DNA of 64,000 bases from Desulfobacteraceae bacterium (GTDB taxonomy: Bacteria > Desulfobacterota > Desulfobacteria > Desulfobacterales > Desulfobacteraceae). The stretch is from assembly GCA_016743945.1 (NCBI GenBank), contig JADGFI010000017.1, positions 45,420-109,419 on the forward strand, in the 5' to 3' direction. The number at the start of each line of letters is the position of its first letter. Within the stretch, counting starts at the first letter, position 1. Of this stretch, positions 7,751 through 16,499 are shown in pieces. The position numbers were made by a program, and so were the translations under genes. The notes below the pieces were generated by a model. It searched no databases. It was not told the DNA's origin and saw only the letters and a program-made list of their open reading frames with translations.

Positions 7751-9748
7751 TTAAAACCGGTAGGCCAGTTGTACGCCGATTTCCCTCGGTGGGGAGTATA
7801 TGGTAAAGTAACCGCCGTGGGCACCCACGGAATCATATTCCGTGTCAAAAAGATTTTTTGCATAACAATAGACATCATAGTTCTCTGCTTCATAACCAAT
7901 CTTAAGATTGACCAGATTGTAGGCATCTCTGCTGTTTTTATTTTCCTTGTCAAAATAGGTTTTTCCGTATCCGTTGATATCGACCCTGGAAAAAAAACCG
8001 TTGCCGGACCGGTATTGGGCCCCGATATTGTAATTGTATTCAGGAGCATAGGGATTTTTGTTTCCCTGGTAGTTTCCGTCGGCATCACTGTATTCGTCAA
8101 AGGCCGCATCACTGTAACCGAATGAGGCAAACAATCCCCATGATTTCGATATATTGGCATTGGCCTCCAGTTCAAATCCCTTTGATGTGGCTTTTGCAGC
8201 ATTTGCCATGTAGGATTTGCCCGGTTCCGGCGAGGTCTTTGTCTGCATGTCATTGATGTCCATGTAGAATACGGCGGCGTTGAGCATGAGTTTGCCGTTA
8301 AAAAAGGTGCTTTTGGATCCTAACTCATAGTTCCACAATGTTTCCGTATCATAATCTTTGGAATATCCGGCGGCCGCATAGGGGTGAAAACCGCCCGACC
8401 GGTATCCTTTTGAAACCGTAGCATAGAACATATGATGAGCGTTTTTGCGGAATTTTACCTGGAGTTTCGGCGTTATTTCATTACACGATTTTTCCAGATA
8501 CAGATTCATGCCCCTGTCTTCAAATGTTTTATTGTCCTGATCGTATCTGATCCCGGCCAGGACCGAAAACCTCTGGCTTAGGGCATAGTCCCCGTGGAGG
8601 AACACTCCGAAGGAATCCCCCTCAATGGTTTGATAGGTGGGGTATGTTTCCGACGATGAAAATTGAACAAATTCGTATTCATTATCGTCCTTGTCTGCAT
8701 AGAGGCCGGCCAGCCATGTCAGCCTGTTTGCAGCGCCGGTCACCCTGAATTCCTGGGATGCTCGTTCGTAGGTATTATTGCTTTCCAGATGAAAATCGGA
8801 GGTGGGGGGAAAATGGTAATTACCCAGAGTAATACTTTCAAATGTTCTTTGGGTGGTAATGGATTCAAACCGGTAATTGTTGAAGTCGTAGCTGATCTTA
8901 AGGGCATGTGAGGTAGATTCCGATTCATCATACCCCATGATATCCGTGCTGATTTTTCTGTTTTCCCCCTGCACCCCGTTGACGGCGTTGTCGCCGTCGT
9001 CACGTTTGAGCTTGGACGAGATAAAAGAGATGTCAAGGTTGTCCGAAGGGGTAAATCTCAGGTTTAATTTTCCGAAGTTGTGCTCCCGGTCATCTGTATG
9101 GCCGCCCTGTTTTGTGTTTTCGATAAACCCGTCTTTTTCATAGTGTTTTCCGGCTATGCCAAAATAGAACCTGTCTTTTAGAAGGGGGCCGCTTACATTT
9201 AACAGGATCGCTCTTTTGTTGTCCGTCCCCAGGTCGGCCTTTATTTTTCTCCTTGCCTCATTGTCCGGTTTCCGGGTGATGATGTTGATGGCTCCGGCCT
9301 GGGTATCCTTACCGTAGAGCGTACCCTGGGGGCCCTTCAAGACTTCTATTCTCTTTATGTCCATCAACACTTCGTCAAACCCGTTTGAATTCAGGATAGG
9401 GATGCCGTCGATGAACATGCCCACAGAGGTGGACAAAGAGTCCCCTCTTGTTTTGATTCCCCTCATGGTCGGTGAGAAATTTCCGCCGCCGCTGTTGTCA
9501 AACAACATCAGGTTCGGGGTATAAGGGGCAATGTCCTTAACGGATTCGATCTGTTTGTCTTCCATGGAATAGGCATCAAAAAGCGTCAGGGATATGGGAA
9601 CGTCCCGGCTGTTTTCTTCAACTTTTTGAGCGGTAACAGTTGTCGTCCCTGTGGTCATTTCCGCCCTTTGGTCCGCAAAAGCTGCAGTGACAGCTCCAAA
9701 AAGCACCAACGCCAGTCCCAAATTAAATATGCCATATGAATTTTTCAT
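7751..9748 (-). CDS. TonB-dependent outer-membrane receptor
   Basis: A 665-aa receptor from the chosen start. The ATG at 9748 is preferred over the upstream ATG at 9793 because it follows GGAGGAG and gives a clean signal peptide (MKNSYGIFNLG... to AAFADQ). Features are the TonB box TTTVTAQKV, plug with IKRIEVLKGPQGTLYGKD and GAINIITRKP, barrel segments with NLFDTEY near the end, and a terminal LAYRF. It is closest to the receptor at 16500-18581 within this window. An AraC regulator gene ends 118 nt upstream on the same strand, mirroring the AraC-receptor pair at the left edge. The substrate is unknown; a siderophore or other metal complex is likely for the family. Confidence 0.95.
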   Translation of the reverse strand: MKNSYGIFNLGLALVLFGAVTAAFADQRAEMTTGTTTVTAQKVEENSRDVPISLTLFDAYSMEDKQIESVKDIAPYTPNLMLFDNSGGGNFSPTMRGIKTRGDSLSTSVGMFIDGIPILNSNGFDEVLMDIKRIEVLKGPQGTLYGKDTQAGAINIITRKPDNEARRKIKADLGTDNKRAILLNVSGPLLKDRFYFGIAGKHYEKDGFIENTKQGGHTDDREHNFGKLNLRFTPSDNLDISFISSKLKRDDGDNAVNGVQGENRKISTDIMGYDESESTSHALKISYDFNNYRFESITTQRTFESITLGNYHFPPTSDFHLESNNTYERASQEFRVTGAANRLTWLAGLYADKDDNEYEFVQFSSSETYPTYQTIEGDSFGVFLHGDYALSQRFSVLAGIRYDQDNKTFEDRGMNLYLEKSCNEITPKLQVKFRKNAHHMFYATVSKGYRSGGFHPYAAAGYSKDYDTETLWNYELGSKSTFFNGKLMLNAAVFYMDINDMQTKTSPEPGKSYMANAAKATSKGFELEANANISKSWGLFASFGYSDAAFDEYSDADGNYQGNKNPYAPEYNYNIGAQYRSGNGFFSRVDINGYGKTYFDKENKNSRDAYNLVNLKIGYEAENYDVYCYAKNLFDTEYDSVGAHGGYFTIYSPPREIGVQLAYRF

Positions 9749-9866
9749 AACTCCTCCGGTTCCGTTCAAAAATAAACATGATGTTTGCCGCAATTTCCCG
9801 GTGCAGGAAATCTTTTGACAGAACTGTTTTGTTTATACCTAAATATATAAATTATAATAAGATTTG

Positions 9867-10898
9867 TTATGTCAGGCTAACGATTTTGTCTTTTTCAATG
9901 ACGCAATCGTTTATTTGGTTCGGGAAAGGGGATTTGAGATATTTGTTGGGGGAAACACCAACATGGTGTTTAAACGTTTTGGCAAAATGGCTCAGACTGG
10001 AATATCCGACGGCATATGCCACTTCGGTAACATTCATCCTGCCCTGCTGTAAAAGAGACATGGCGGTTTCAAGCCGTTGTCTGTGTAGATACTCAAACGG
10101 AGATATGCCGTAAACAAGACCAAAACAGCGGTGCAGCTTTGTGCGGCACATTCCCACAGAGCGGGCCAGGGATGACAGATTCTTTACATGTTCCGGGTCG
10201 CAGGCCATCAGGCGGGCCGCCTGACGGACACGGCCGATATCATCCGGTTTCAAGGAAGCGGTTCCCAAGTGGGGTGAACCTGTCCGGCATTGGTCCATTT
10301 TGTATGCCAGAAGTTCCATTACTTTTCCCTCGATGAACAGCCGGCGGATGACCCCCCGGAAGGAACAGGAGAGAATCTGATTGATGACGCTTTGCATGGC
10401 CGGCGTGACCTCGTCTGAACAGTGACAAGGCCCTTCTCCCAGGCCCGGCAGTTTTTCGGAGATAAACTCAGGATAATCGGCCGCAAGGGAATCCAAAAAA
10501 GCGGGTTCTATTATAACGGTGAGGCTGAGCATCCGGCGGGACTTTATGGTTTCCATAAATTCGATCATCCCGGGAAAAGAAAAAAAGACACTCTGCCCCG
10601 CTTTGACCGGAAACGGCTTTTTCAGACATGCCGGATGGGATTCACTATGGCCCGAAAGACAAAATCCGATACCCAGAACGTCCTGGGTATCGGGTTGGGG
10701 AATATAGCGAAATCTGACCGGTTCATCCAGGCGGTAATCGGCCACGGACAGATGAATGCCGGGTTTCACGAAAAACATTTCGATCCCCCCTTTGCCAATT
10801 GCGGAAGGAATCGGGATGCGGTTATTATGGGTTGTTTTTGTCGGGCTTGAGGCGGCAAGATCAATCGTTTTCACTAGCATTCCCTTTCTAATCATCAT
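9867..10898 (-). CDS. AraC-family (PchR-like) transcriptional regulator
   Basis: A 343-aa regulator with an N-terminal sensing domain and C-terminal AraC DNA-binding domain. The two HTH units lie at about residues 230-325 (NLSSLARSVGMCRTKLHR and VTEVAYAVGYSSLSHFAKTF). The overall form resembles PchR-type regulators that sense a siderophore complex in the cytoplasm and activate a receptor gene. The receptor at 7751-9748 is immediately downstream on the same strand. It is a paralogue of the truncated regulator at the left edge of the window. The exact start is uncertain, since several ATGs lie within the first seven codons. Confidence 0.92.
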   Translation of the reverse strand: MMIRKGMLVKTIDLAASSPTKTTHNNRIPIPSAIGKGGIEMFFVKPGIHLSVADYRLDEPVRFRYIPQPDTQDVLGIGFCLSGHSESHPACLKKPFPVKAGQSVFFSFPGMIEFMETIKSRRMLSLTVIIEPAFLDSLAADYPEFISEKLPGLGEGPCHCSDEVTPAMQSVINQILSCSFRGVIRRLFIEGKVMELLAYKMDQCRTGSPHLGTASLKPDDIGRVRQAARLMACDPEHVKNLSSLARSVGMCRTKLHRCFGLVYGISPFEYLHRQRLETAMSLLQQGRMNVTEVAYAVGYSSLSHFAKTFKHHVGVSPNKYLKSPFPNQINDCVIEKDKIVSLT

Positions 10899-11034
10899 TT
10901 TCTTTATTTCATCGGGTTCTATTTTTTTCTACGAGGTCAGGCAGGTGCCATAGAAAAGCCTGCCTGACATGTCCGTTCTATTTAATGGCCATTAATGCTT
11001 TTTTTATGTCTTTGACTTCATTTTTTTCTCCTGC

Positions 11035-14000
11035 TTATAGGGTTCGTTTAATCTGATGAGTTGAAGTATTCTTCCTGTCCCCGGTTAAATACCAATAATG
11101 CGGGTCAAGGATAACCTTATCCGGTTTAAAAGACAGCTGCAGATTATAGGTGTGGGTACCGGGTTTGATACGGATTTTCTTTGTTTCTATTAACCGGCCT
11201 TTCCCATTTAAAAACCCGATTTCAAGCAAGGATGCAAGCGGTTTTCGGGTTAAATTACCCAGGCCGTCAAGGATACCCCGGGCCACCGATATCTCCAGGG
11301 TGACGATATCCTTTTCCATGGCGGCATGGGACAATGCCATCTGATATTGTGTGCGTTTCTCAAACCATTCTTTGGCAACGGGATGCAAAGACACAGGAAG
11401 CTCTTTTTTTAAATCTCTGTAAAAATCATGGGAAGTAATAAAACCGGATTTTTCTTCCTGCAGCCATTTATTCAGCCATTTGTTAAATATTTCCACGCCG
11501 AGCTGCTGTGCCAGGGCGTATAAAGCAAGCCCACCCTTTTCACGGGAAACATAGGCGGCCTCATCAACATCCAGAAGGGTACTCTCGAAAATTTCCTCTT
11601 CACCCTTGCCTTCCTGATAATCGTTATACTTTTCATCCAGCCATTTGACTGCATTTTCATGACCGAAACACTCATCCATAAATGTCAGTGCGTAGTATTC
11701 GGGAATGGATTCCGTAAAGATTTGTGCACCCTGCACGTTGGCAGGAAGAACTTTTGACCCTATCCACTGCTTTGCAAGTTCCCTTGCAACAGTGTAATAG
11801 AGATACTCCTTGTCTTCGGGTTTACTTATATCCGCTGTCCAGCCATGTTTTTCTGAGATTGCCGTTACATTATTAAAGGTAACAAAATCATCATCATAAA
11901 AAGTTTTTTCTACAATACGCATGGAAGCGTATGGATACGCTCCCATCTTTTTTGCGAGCCACTGCATGGACTTTTGAACTGCATCCTGGTAAACCTTAAT
12001 ATTATAGACGTGTTTCGGATGATAATAGATCGAAACATGGGCATGCCCTGAATCAAATCCTTTCTTATCAAAATGTGCACAGATCAGCTTAAAGTCAAAG
12101 AGGCCCGGCTTTTCGGATCTGTACTGAAAATAATTACGGCTCTTTTCCTTCCAGGATTTAACAAGTCCTCCAGGGCCTGCTACTTTCTGCCCGCCCGAGG
12201 TACTGACAACAATGTTCCATTTAAAAAGATCCGCCTGATCTGACTGAACCGCATTTGTTCGGGAAAAAATGTTATCAATACTGGCAAGCTTTGATTTTAT
12301 AGGCACAAGTCCCTGCTCCAGGCGGTCCTTATTGTTGTCCAGCTCTCTGTCTTCATCATAACCAAAATAGGGAAGAAGATTTGTGCCAAGAAAACTGCCA
12401 TTGTATGTCAGATCCGCCTGGGGATCTTTTTGCTTAAATCCCCGGTAGTGAAGTTTTGCATGAACATTGAGTTTTATGGACTCGCCGGGTTCCAAGGCCT
12501 TTGACAGGCTGTAAATTGTGTGCCGCAGGTCTTTGTTACTCTCTGCGATTTTAAGTTTTTGGCTTTGGCAGGTGATACTTTTTATTGTGAGGAATTTTTT
12601 TTGGTCAATGTGCAGTCTCTTGATCGGAAGATGACTTTTATTTTTTAAAGTAAGCTGCGATTCATACTCGGCCTTTCTCTCTTCAGGATAGATAGCAAGT
12701 TTTAAGTTCAGGTTTGTTATTTTAGGCTGCACGGTTTCCGCATATTTTTTATATTTTCTTTCATAGGCAGCCGCTTCAGCATCTTCCTGATCCGGGGTTT
12801 GATACCCGGCCTTTACTATCAGGTTGTCGTAAATACCATATTGAAAAACGGCAAAAGCAGAGATAAAAAAAACAAGGGCAGATACGCTGGCCGGGGTTAA
12901 TCTTTTCTTTACAATCTTCAGCCGCTCTTTTAAGGTTCTGTTAGTTCCCCGATTCCAGAAAAGTATGGTCAGCAAAATAAAAATAACGGAAAGCATGCTC
13001 CATGCGCCGCCGTACCAGGGTAATGCAGTGTCGAAAACTCCGTAACCGTTTATTTCGGAGTATTGTTCAATTCCCGGAACAAATGGAAAGCCGAAATGAA
13101 GCTGATCAATCAAAGCAAATTCAAGGGATACCATGATAAAGATAAACGCTGCGATTGATAGCACATGACCTTTCAGGCGATCTCCAAAAAGAGAGCCGAT
13201 AAAAAACGCCATGCAAACGACCTGCATGGATGTCATCCATCCAAATCTGGACGAATAAAAATCTTTAAGATACAGGCCCCATTCAATACCGGTAAATCCG
13301 GCAGCAAGCTGGGCAAAGAGACCGGTTGCAAGCATCAGTGTGCTTATAAGAAAAACTATTCCTGCAAGTGCAAGAAAGCGGGACAGAATAAAGACCCATG
13401 AGGGAGTCGGCATGGCATCTGTTATCTGCCAGACACCCGAGCTGCGAGCCTTAAACAAAAGCTCTCCTGAAAAGAGTATAATAAAAAGAAAGGTCATTAC
13501 CATCATTATTATGCGCACAAACGTCATTGCAGATGTAAGGGGAAGATGAGACGTCGTAATATAGAATTCAGATGTCCAGACAAAATTGTTAAGCAGAAAG
13601 CAGGCACAGAGAAACACCATGACAAAACGGAAAAACGAGGTCCGGGCCATGCCCTTAAAGTCCATCCACGCAAAGCGAAATGCTTTGGTAAAAAAGGATG
13701 CCCTGGTAAAAACACAAGTAAACGAAATGCTTTTGCTCTCGCACACATGGTTTTTTTTTAAATCTTTTTCAATAAAAGCTTTTTTCCGTGAAGGTCTTGC
13801 AATAAAATATTTAAAATCAAACCTGACAAATGAAGCAATAAACATTGCGATTGATATTGAGATCCAGATAATCCTGTTTAAAAGAAGGCCATGGCTGACA
13901 GGAAGATAGGCTGTGTTACGCTCGGCAATACCCATACCGTCAATAATTTCAAGGACAATGCTGTACCCGAAAGGGTCTATCATCTGCAAGAGAAGAGGGT

Positions 14001-14595
14001 AGGAGGTTTCATGCCTCATGGCGTAGGGAATCATAATCATCATCATTACACAGAAAGAACCGATATAAGCGATCCCGCTTTTCCGGAAAAACACAACAAG
14101 AAATATTGCAAACGTCACAATAAAAAGAAGATTGGGGATTGAAAAAATCACGAATCCATGTAAAAGCTGTCCCCAGGGTACTGCCCCGAACTGTTCGGGG
14201 GTGCCAGCGCCAACAAAGGGGAGAAGAAGCATACCAAGCGGATAACCCAGAGCGATTATAAAATTTATAGTCAAAGCCCCGAAATACTTGCCCGTAAAAA
14301 AAATTTTATCATTCAAAATTCCGGGGTACATGCTTTCTGCGGTTTTAAATTCCAGATCTCTTGCCAGGGCTCCTGCCGAAACAATGGCTGCAATTATAAT
14401 CAAAAAAATACCGGTTATTGATAAATTCTGATAAAAAACAACAGACGCATTCATCAGGGTATTGCTGTTGCCGTGATAATCATTTGTCCCGACAGCATAC
14501 CAGATACCCTGTGCTATCATCATAATAAAAAACAAATAGGTGAAAGGTTTTTTGAGATTATAAACAATCTCAAATCTCATTATTTTTTTAAGCAT
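11035..14595 (-). CDS. ABC-2 permease fused to an inactive M1-aminopeptidase-like domain
   Basis: A 1186-aa protein. Residues 1-590 hold two sets of about six transmembrane helices of the ABC-2 permease type. Residues about 615-1186 are periplasmic-side and resemble an M1 gluzincin metallopeptidase. In M1 enzymes the zinc site is HExxH followed by QW. Here the equivalent stretch is VARELAKQWIG (residues 936-946), so both zinc-binding histidines are replaced (by R and K) while the glutamate remains, and no GAMEN exopeptidase motif is seen. The domain is therefore probably a binding or scaffold module rather than a peptidase. The ATPase gene is 6 nt upstream, giving a two-gene ABC transporter, probably an exporter. 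A relic of the 3' end of a second copy lies at 7471-7742. Confidence 0.88.
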   Translation of the reverse strand: MLKKIMRFEIVYNLKKPFTYLFFIMMIAQGIWYAVGTNDYHGNSNTLMNASVVFYQNLSITGIFLIIIAAIVSAGALARDLEFKTAESMYPGILNDKIFFTGKYFGALTINFIIALGYPLGMLLLPFVGAGTPEQFGAVPWGQLLHGFVIFSIPNLLFIVTFAIFLVVFFRKSGIAYIGSFCVMMMIMIPYAMRHETSYPLLLQMIDPFGYSIVLEIIDGMGIAERNTAYLPVSHGLLLNRIIWISISIAMFIASFVRFDFKYFIARPSRKKAFIEKDLKKNHVCESKSISFTCVFTRASFFTKAFRFAWMDFKGMARTSFFRFVMVFLCACFLLNNFVWTSEFYITTSHLPLTSAMTFVRIIMMVMTFLFIILFSGELLFKARSSGVWQITDAMPTPSWVFILSRFLALAGIVFLISTLMLATGLFAQLAAGFTGIEWGLYLKDFYSSRFGWMTSMQVVCMAFFIGSLFGDRLKGHVLSIAAFIFIMVSLEFALIDQLHFGFPFVPGIEQYSEINGYGVFDTALPWYGGAWSMLSVIFILLTILFWNRGTNRTLKERLKIVKKRLTPASVSALVFFISAFAVFQYGIYDNLIVKAGYQTPDQEDAEAAAYERKYKKYAETVQPKITNLNLKLAIYPEERKAEYESQLTLKNKSHLPIKRLHIDQKKFLTIKSITCQSQKLKIAESNKDLRHTIYSLSKALEPGESIKLNVHAKLHYRGFKQKDPQADLTYNGSFLGTNLLPYFGYDEDRELDNNKDRLEQGLVPIKSKLASIDNIFSRTNAVQSDQADLFKWNIVVSTSGGQKVAGPGGLVKSWKEKSRNYFQYRSEKPGLFDFKLICAHFDKKGFDSGHAHVSIYYHPKHVYNIKVYQDAVQKSMQWLAKKMGAYPYASMRIVEKTFYDDDFVTFNNVTAISEKHGWTADISKPEDKEYLYYTVARELAKQWIGSKVLPANVQGAQIFTESIPEYYALTFMDECFGHENAVKWLDEKYNDYQEGKGEEEIFESTLLDVDEAAYVSREKGGLALYALAQQLGVEIFNKWLNKWLQEEKSGFITSHDFYRDLKKELPVSLHPVAKEWFEKRTQYQMALSHAAMEKDIVTLEISVARGILDGLGNLTRKPLASLLEIGFLNGKGRLIETKKIRIKPGTHTYNLQLSFKPDKVILDPHYWYLTGDRKNTSTHQIKRTL

Positions 14596-14601
14596 TTTTC
14601 C

Positions 14602-15498
14602 CTACCCCCTTGCCGAAGCCAAAAAATCTATTTCAGGGTGAATAACGGCAAAGTAGGCATCTTCCATGTCCGCCTCTTTCTCCTTAAAAGAGGAATCCGG
14701 CAACGTGTCGCTGTAAACGTCCACACTCATCCTGCCCTGTTTTAAATGGGAAGAGGTTACAAAAAATTTTTTCTCGTATTCCGCCAGTTCACCACGGGTA
14801 ATCTCTTTTTCCCAGATCTTTCCTTTTACGGATTCAATAAGCTTTTTCGGGGCTCCTCTGTACAGTACTTCACCATTGCCGATAACTGCCATATCGCTGC
14901 ACAGGGTTGTTACATCCTCAACAATGTGTGTCGAAAGAATAACAATCGTCTCTTGGCCAAGTTCGCTCAAAATATTGTAAAAACGCTTGCGTTCAGCAGG
15001 GTCCAGCCCGGCTGTCGGTTCATCCACAATAATGAGTTTGGGGCTGCCGATCAATGCCTGGGCAATTCCAAAGCGCTGTTTCATCCCGCCTGAATAGGTC
15101 CCCAGCTTTTTTTTGCGGACATCATAGAGGTTAACTTTGTTAAGAAGGGCTTTTACCAGCTTTTTTCTTTCCTTTTTGTTTACAATTCCTTTTAGGTCCG
15201 CCACATAATCGAGCATCTCTTGGGCTGAAACAGTGTCGTAAACACCAAACTCCTGGGGAAGATACCCCAGCACCTTTCGTGCTTCCTGGGGTTTTTTAAA
15301 CATATCAATTTCATCCAGAACGATTTTACCCTGATCCGCATCCTGCAGCGTTGCGATTGTGCGCATAAAGGTTGATTTGCCTGCGCCATTCTGCCCCAAA
15401 AGACCAAACATCCCCTTTCCTATTGTCAGATTTATACTTTTGAGAGCCTGCACTCCATTGGGATAGGTTTTTGAAAGATTATTTATTTTAAGTTCCAT
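14602..15498 (-). CDS. ABC transporter ATP-binding protein
   Basis: A 298-aa ATPase from the ATG at 15498, chosen because conserved sequence begins there (MELKINNLSKTYPNG) and a GGAAAC site precedes it; an ATG 57 nt upstream adds only a polar stretch. It has Walker A GQNGAGKST, signature YSGGMKQR, Walker B LIIVDEPTAGLDP and H-loop STH. It is of the ABC-2 exporter type (CcmA/NatA-like). It partners the permease-peptidase fusion whose gene starts 6 nt downstream. It probably energises export of an unknown substrate. Confidence 0.93.
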   Translation of the reverse strand: MELKINNLSKTYPNGVQALKSINLTIGKGMFGLLGQNGAGKSTFMRTIATLQDADQGKIVLDEIDMFKKPQEARKVLGYLPQEFGVYDTVSAQEMLDYVADLKGIVNKKERKKLVKALLNKVNLYDVRKKKLGTYSGGMKQRFGIAQALIGSPKLIIVDEPTAGLDPAERKRFYNILSELGQETIVILSTHIVEDVTTLCSDMAVIGNGEVLYRGAPKKLIESVKGKIWEKEITRGELAEYEKKFFVTSSHLKQGRMSVDVYSDTLPDSSFKEKEADMEDAYFAVIHPEIDFLASARG

Positions 15499-15583
15499 AT
15501 TGTTTCCATTCTTATGGTTAATCTGTTTGACCTCACCTGCACTCTTTTTATGCAAAGCCGCTTGAGAAGATTATAGAATTTTT

Positions 15584-16408
15584 TTAATCTTCTGTTCTTA
15601 AATGAACAATCGATGCTATGTTGAAAAAATCCGAAAAATATGAGCCCAATTTCATCTTGAAAGAATATTCTTTTTTCAGGCCCTTATACATCGGAATTTC
15701 ACTCACTATCCTGATTCTGCTGTCCCAGTTTTCAAGTTCCAGGACTTTCTTTATTCCCCAGCTTTTACCAATTGCCGCACCATTCATACCTCCGGCTTTC
15801 AATACCTTTTTGGTTGCTACTTTTATCCCGAAATCTGAAAGAAAATCGAAAATAAAATCACACTTTCCAAAACGATTTGCCATTTTAGTGAAAAATGTTT
15901 TCATCTGCTGATCGTCAAAATAGTAGAAGACCCCGCCGGCAATACACATCAGTCCATCCTTAACCTCAATGTCCGCAAGCCAGTTGTTATCAAGAAACGA
16001 ACCGGCAATTGTTTTTCTTCTTTCATTGTCCTGAAAAAATTTTCTTCGAAGCTCAATAACCTCCGGCAAATCAAGCTCATAAAACAGGATACGGCCGTTG
16101 TCTATGCGGTCAAATGTAGTATCCATACCGCAGCCGATATTGACGATGGTTCCGTGCGGAAACTCTTTTATGAATTCGGAGACTATACTGTCTATCTGAA
16201 GACTTCGCGCAACCCAGCCCATCTGACTGAGCCGGTTTATATTTTGGGTAATGGTTGAAAAATCATAATCAAGTTTTTCAATAATATCCAATGCCTTCTT
16301 ATCGAATAATTGAGGATTTGGTTTTTTCGCTTCAACAGCTCTTCCCCATAAAGGCAGTAAAAGAGTTTCCTGTACTTTAGTAAGTTGAATCCTGATTTTT
16401 TCACCCAT
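15584..16408 (-). CDS. Leucine carboxymethyltransferase-family (PPM1/Tcmp-like) methyltransferase
   Basis: A 274-aa class I methyltransferase of the LCM family (PF04072). Visible signatures are LTKVQETLLLPLWGRAVEAKK at the N-terminus, the SAM site VNIGCGMDTTFDRI, FYELDLPEVIELRR and AGGVFYYFDDQQM. The bacterial relatives typically O-methylate carboxyl or hydroxyl groups of small molecules. It lies between the TonB receptor at 16500 and the ABC genes. It is one of four methyltransferase genes among the uptake and export genes of the left half of the window. The substrate is unknown. Confidence 0.85.
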   Translation of the reverse strand: MGEKIRIQLTKVQETLLLPLWGRAVEAKKPNPQLFDKKALDIIEKLDYDFSTITQNINRLSQMGWVARSLQIDSIVSEFIKEFPHGTIVNIGCGMDTTFDRIDNGRILFYELDLPEVIELRRKFFQDNERRKTIAGSFLDNNWLADIEVKDGLMCIAGGVFYYFDDQQMKTFFTKMANRFGKCDFIFDFLSDFGIKVATKKVLKAGGMNGAAIGKSWGIKKVLELENWDSRIRIVSEIPMYKGLKKEYSFKMKLGSYFSDFFNIASIVHLRTED

Positions 16409-16499
16409 TGTTTTTATCCTTCATAAGATTATTGTACCCACCTGAACCCCTTTCTCTGTGGGAGAAGGTGCCGGTGGGTGAGGTTAGACACTGAACAAA

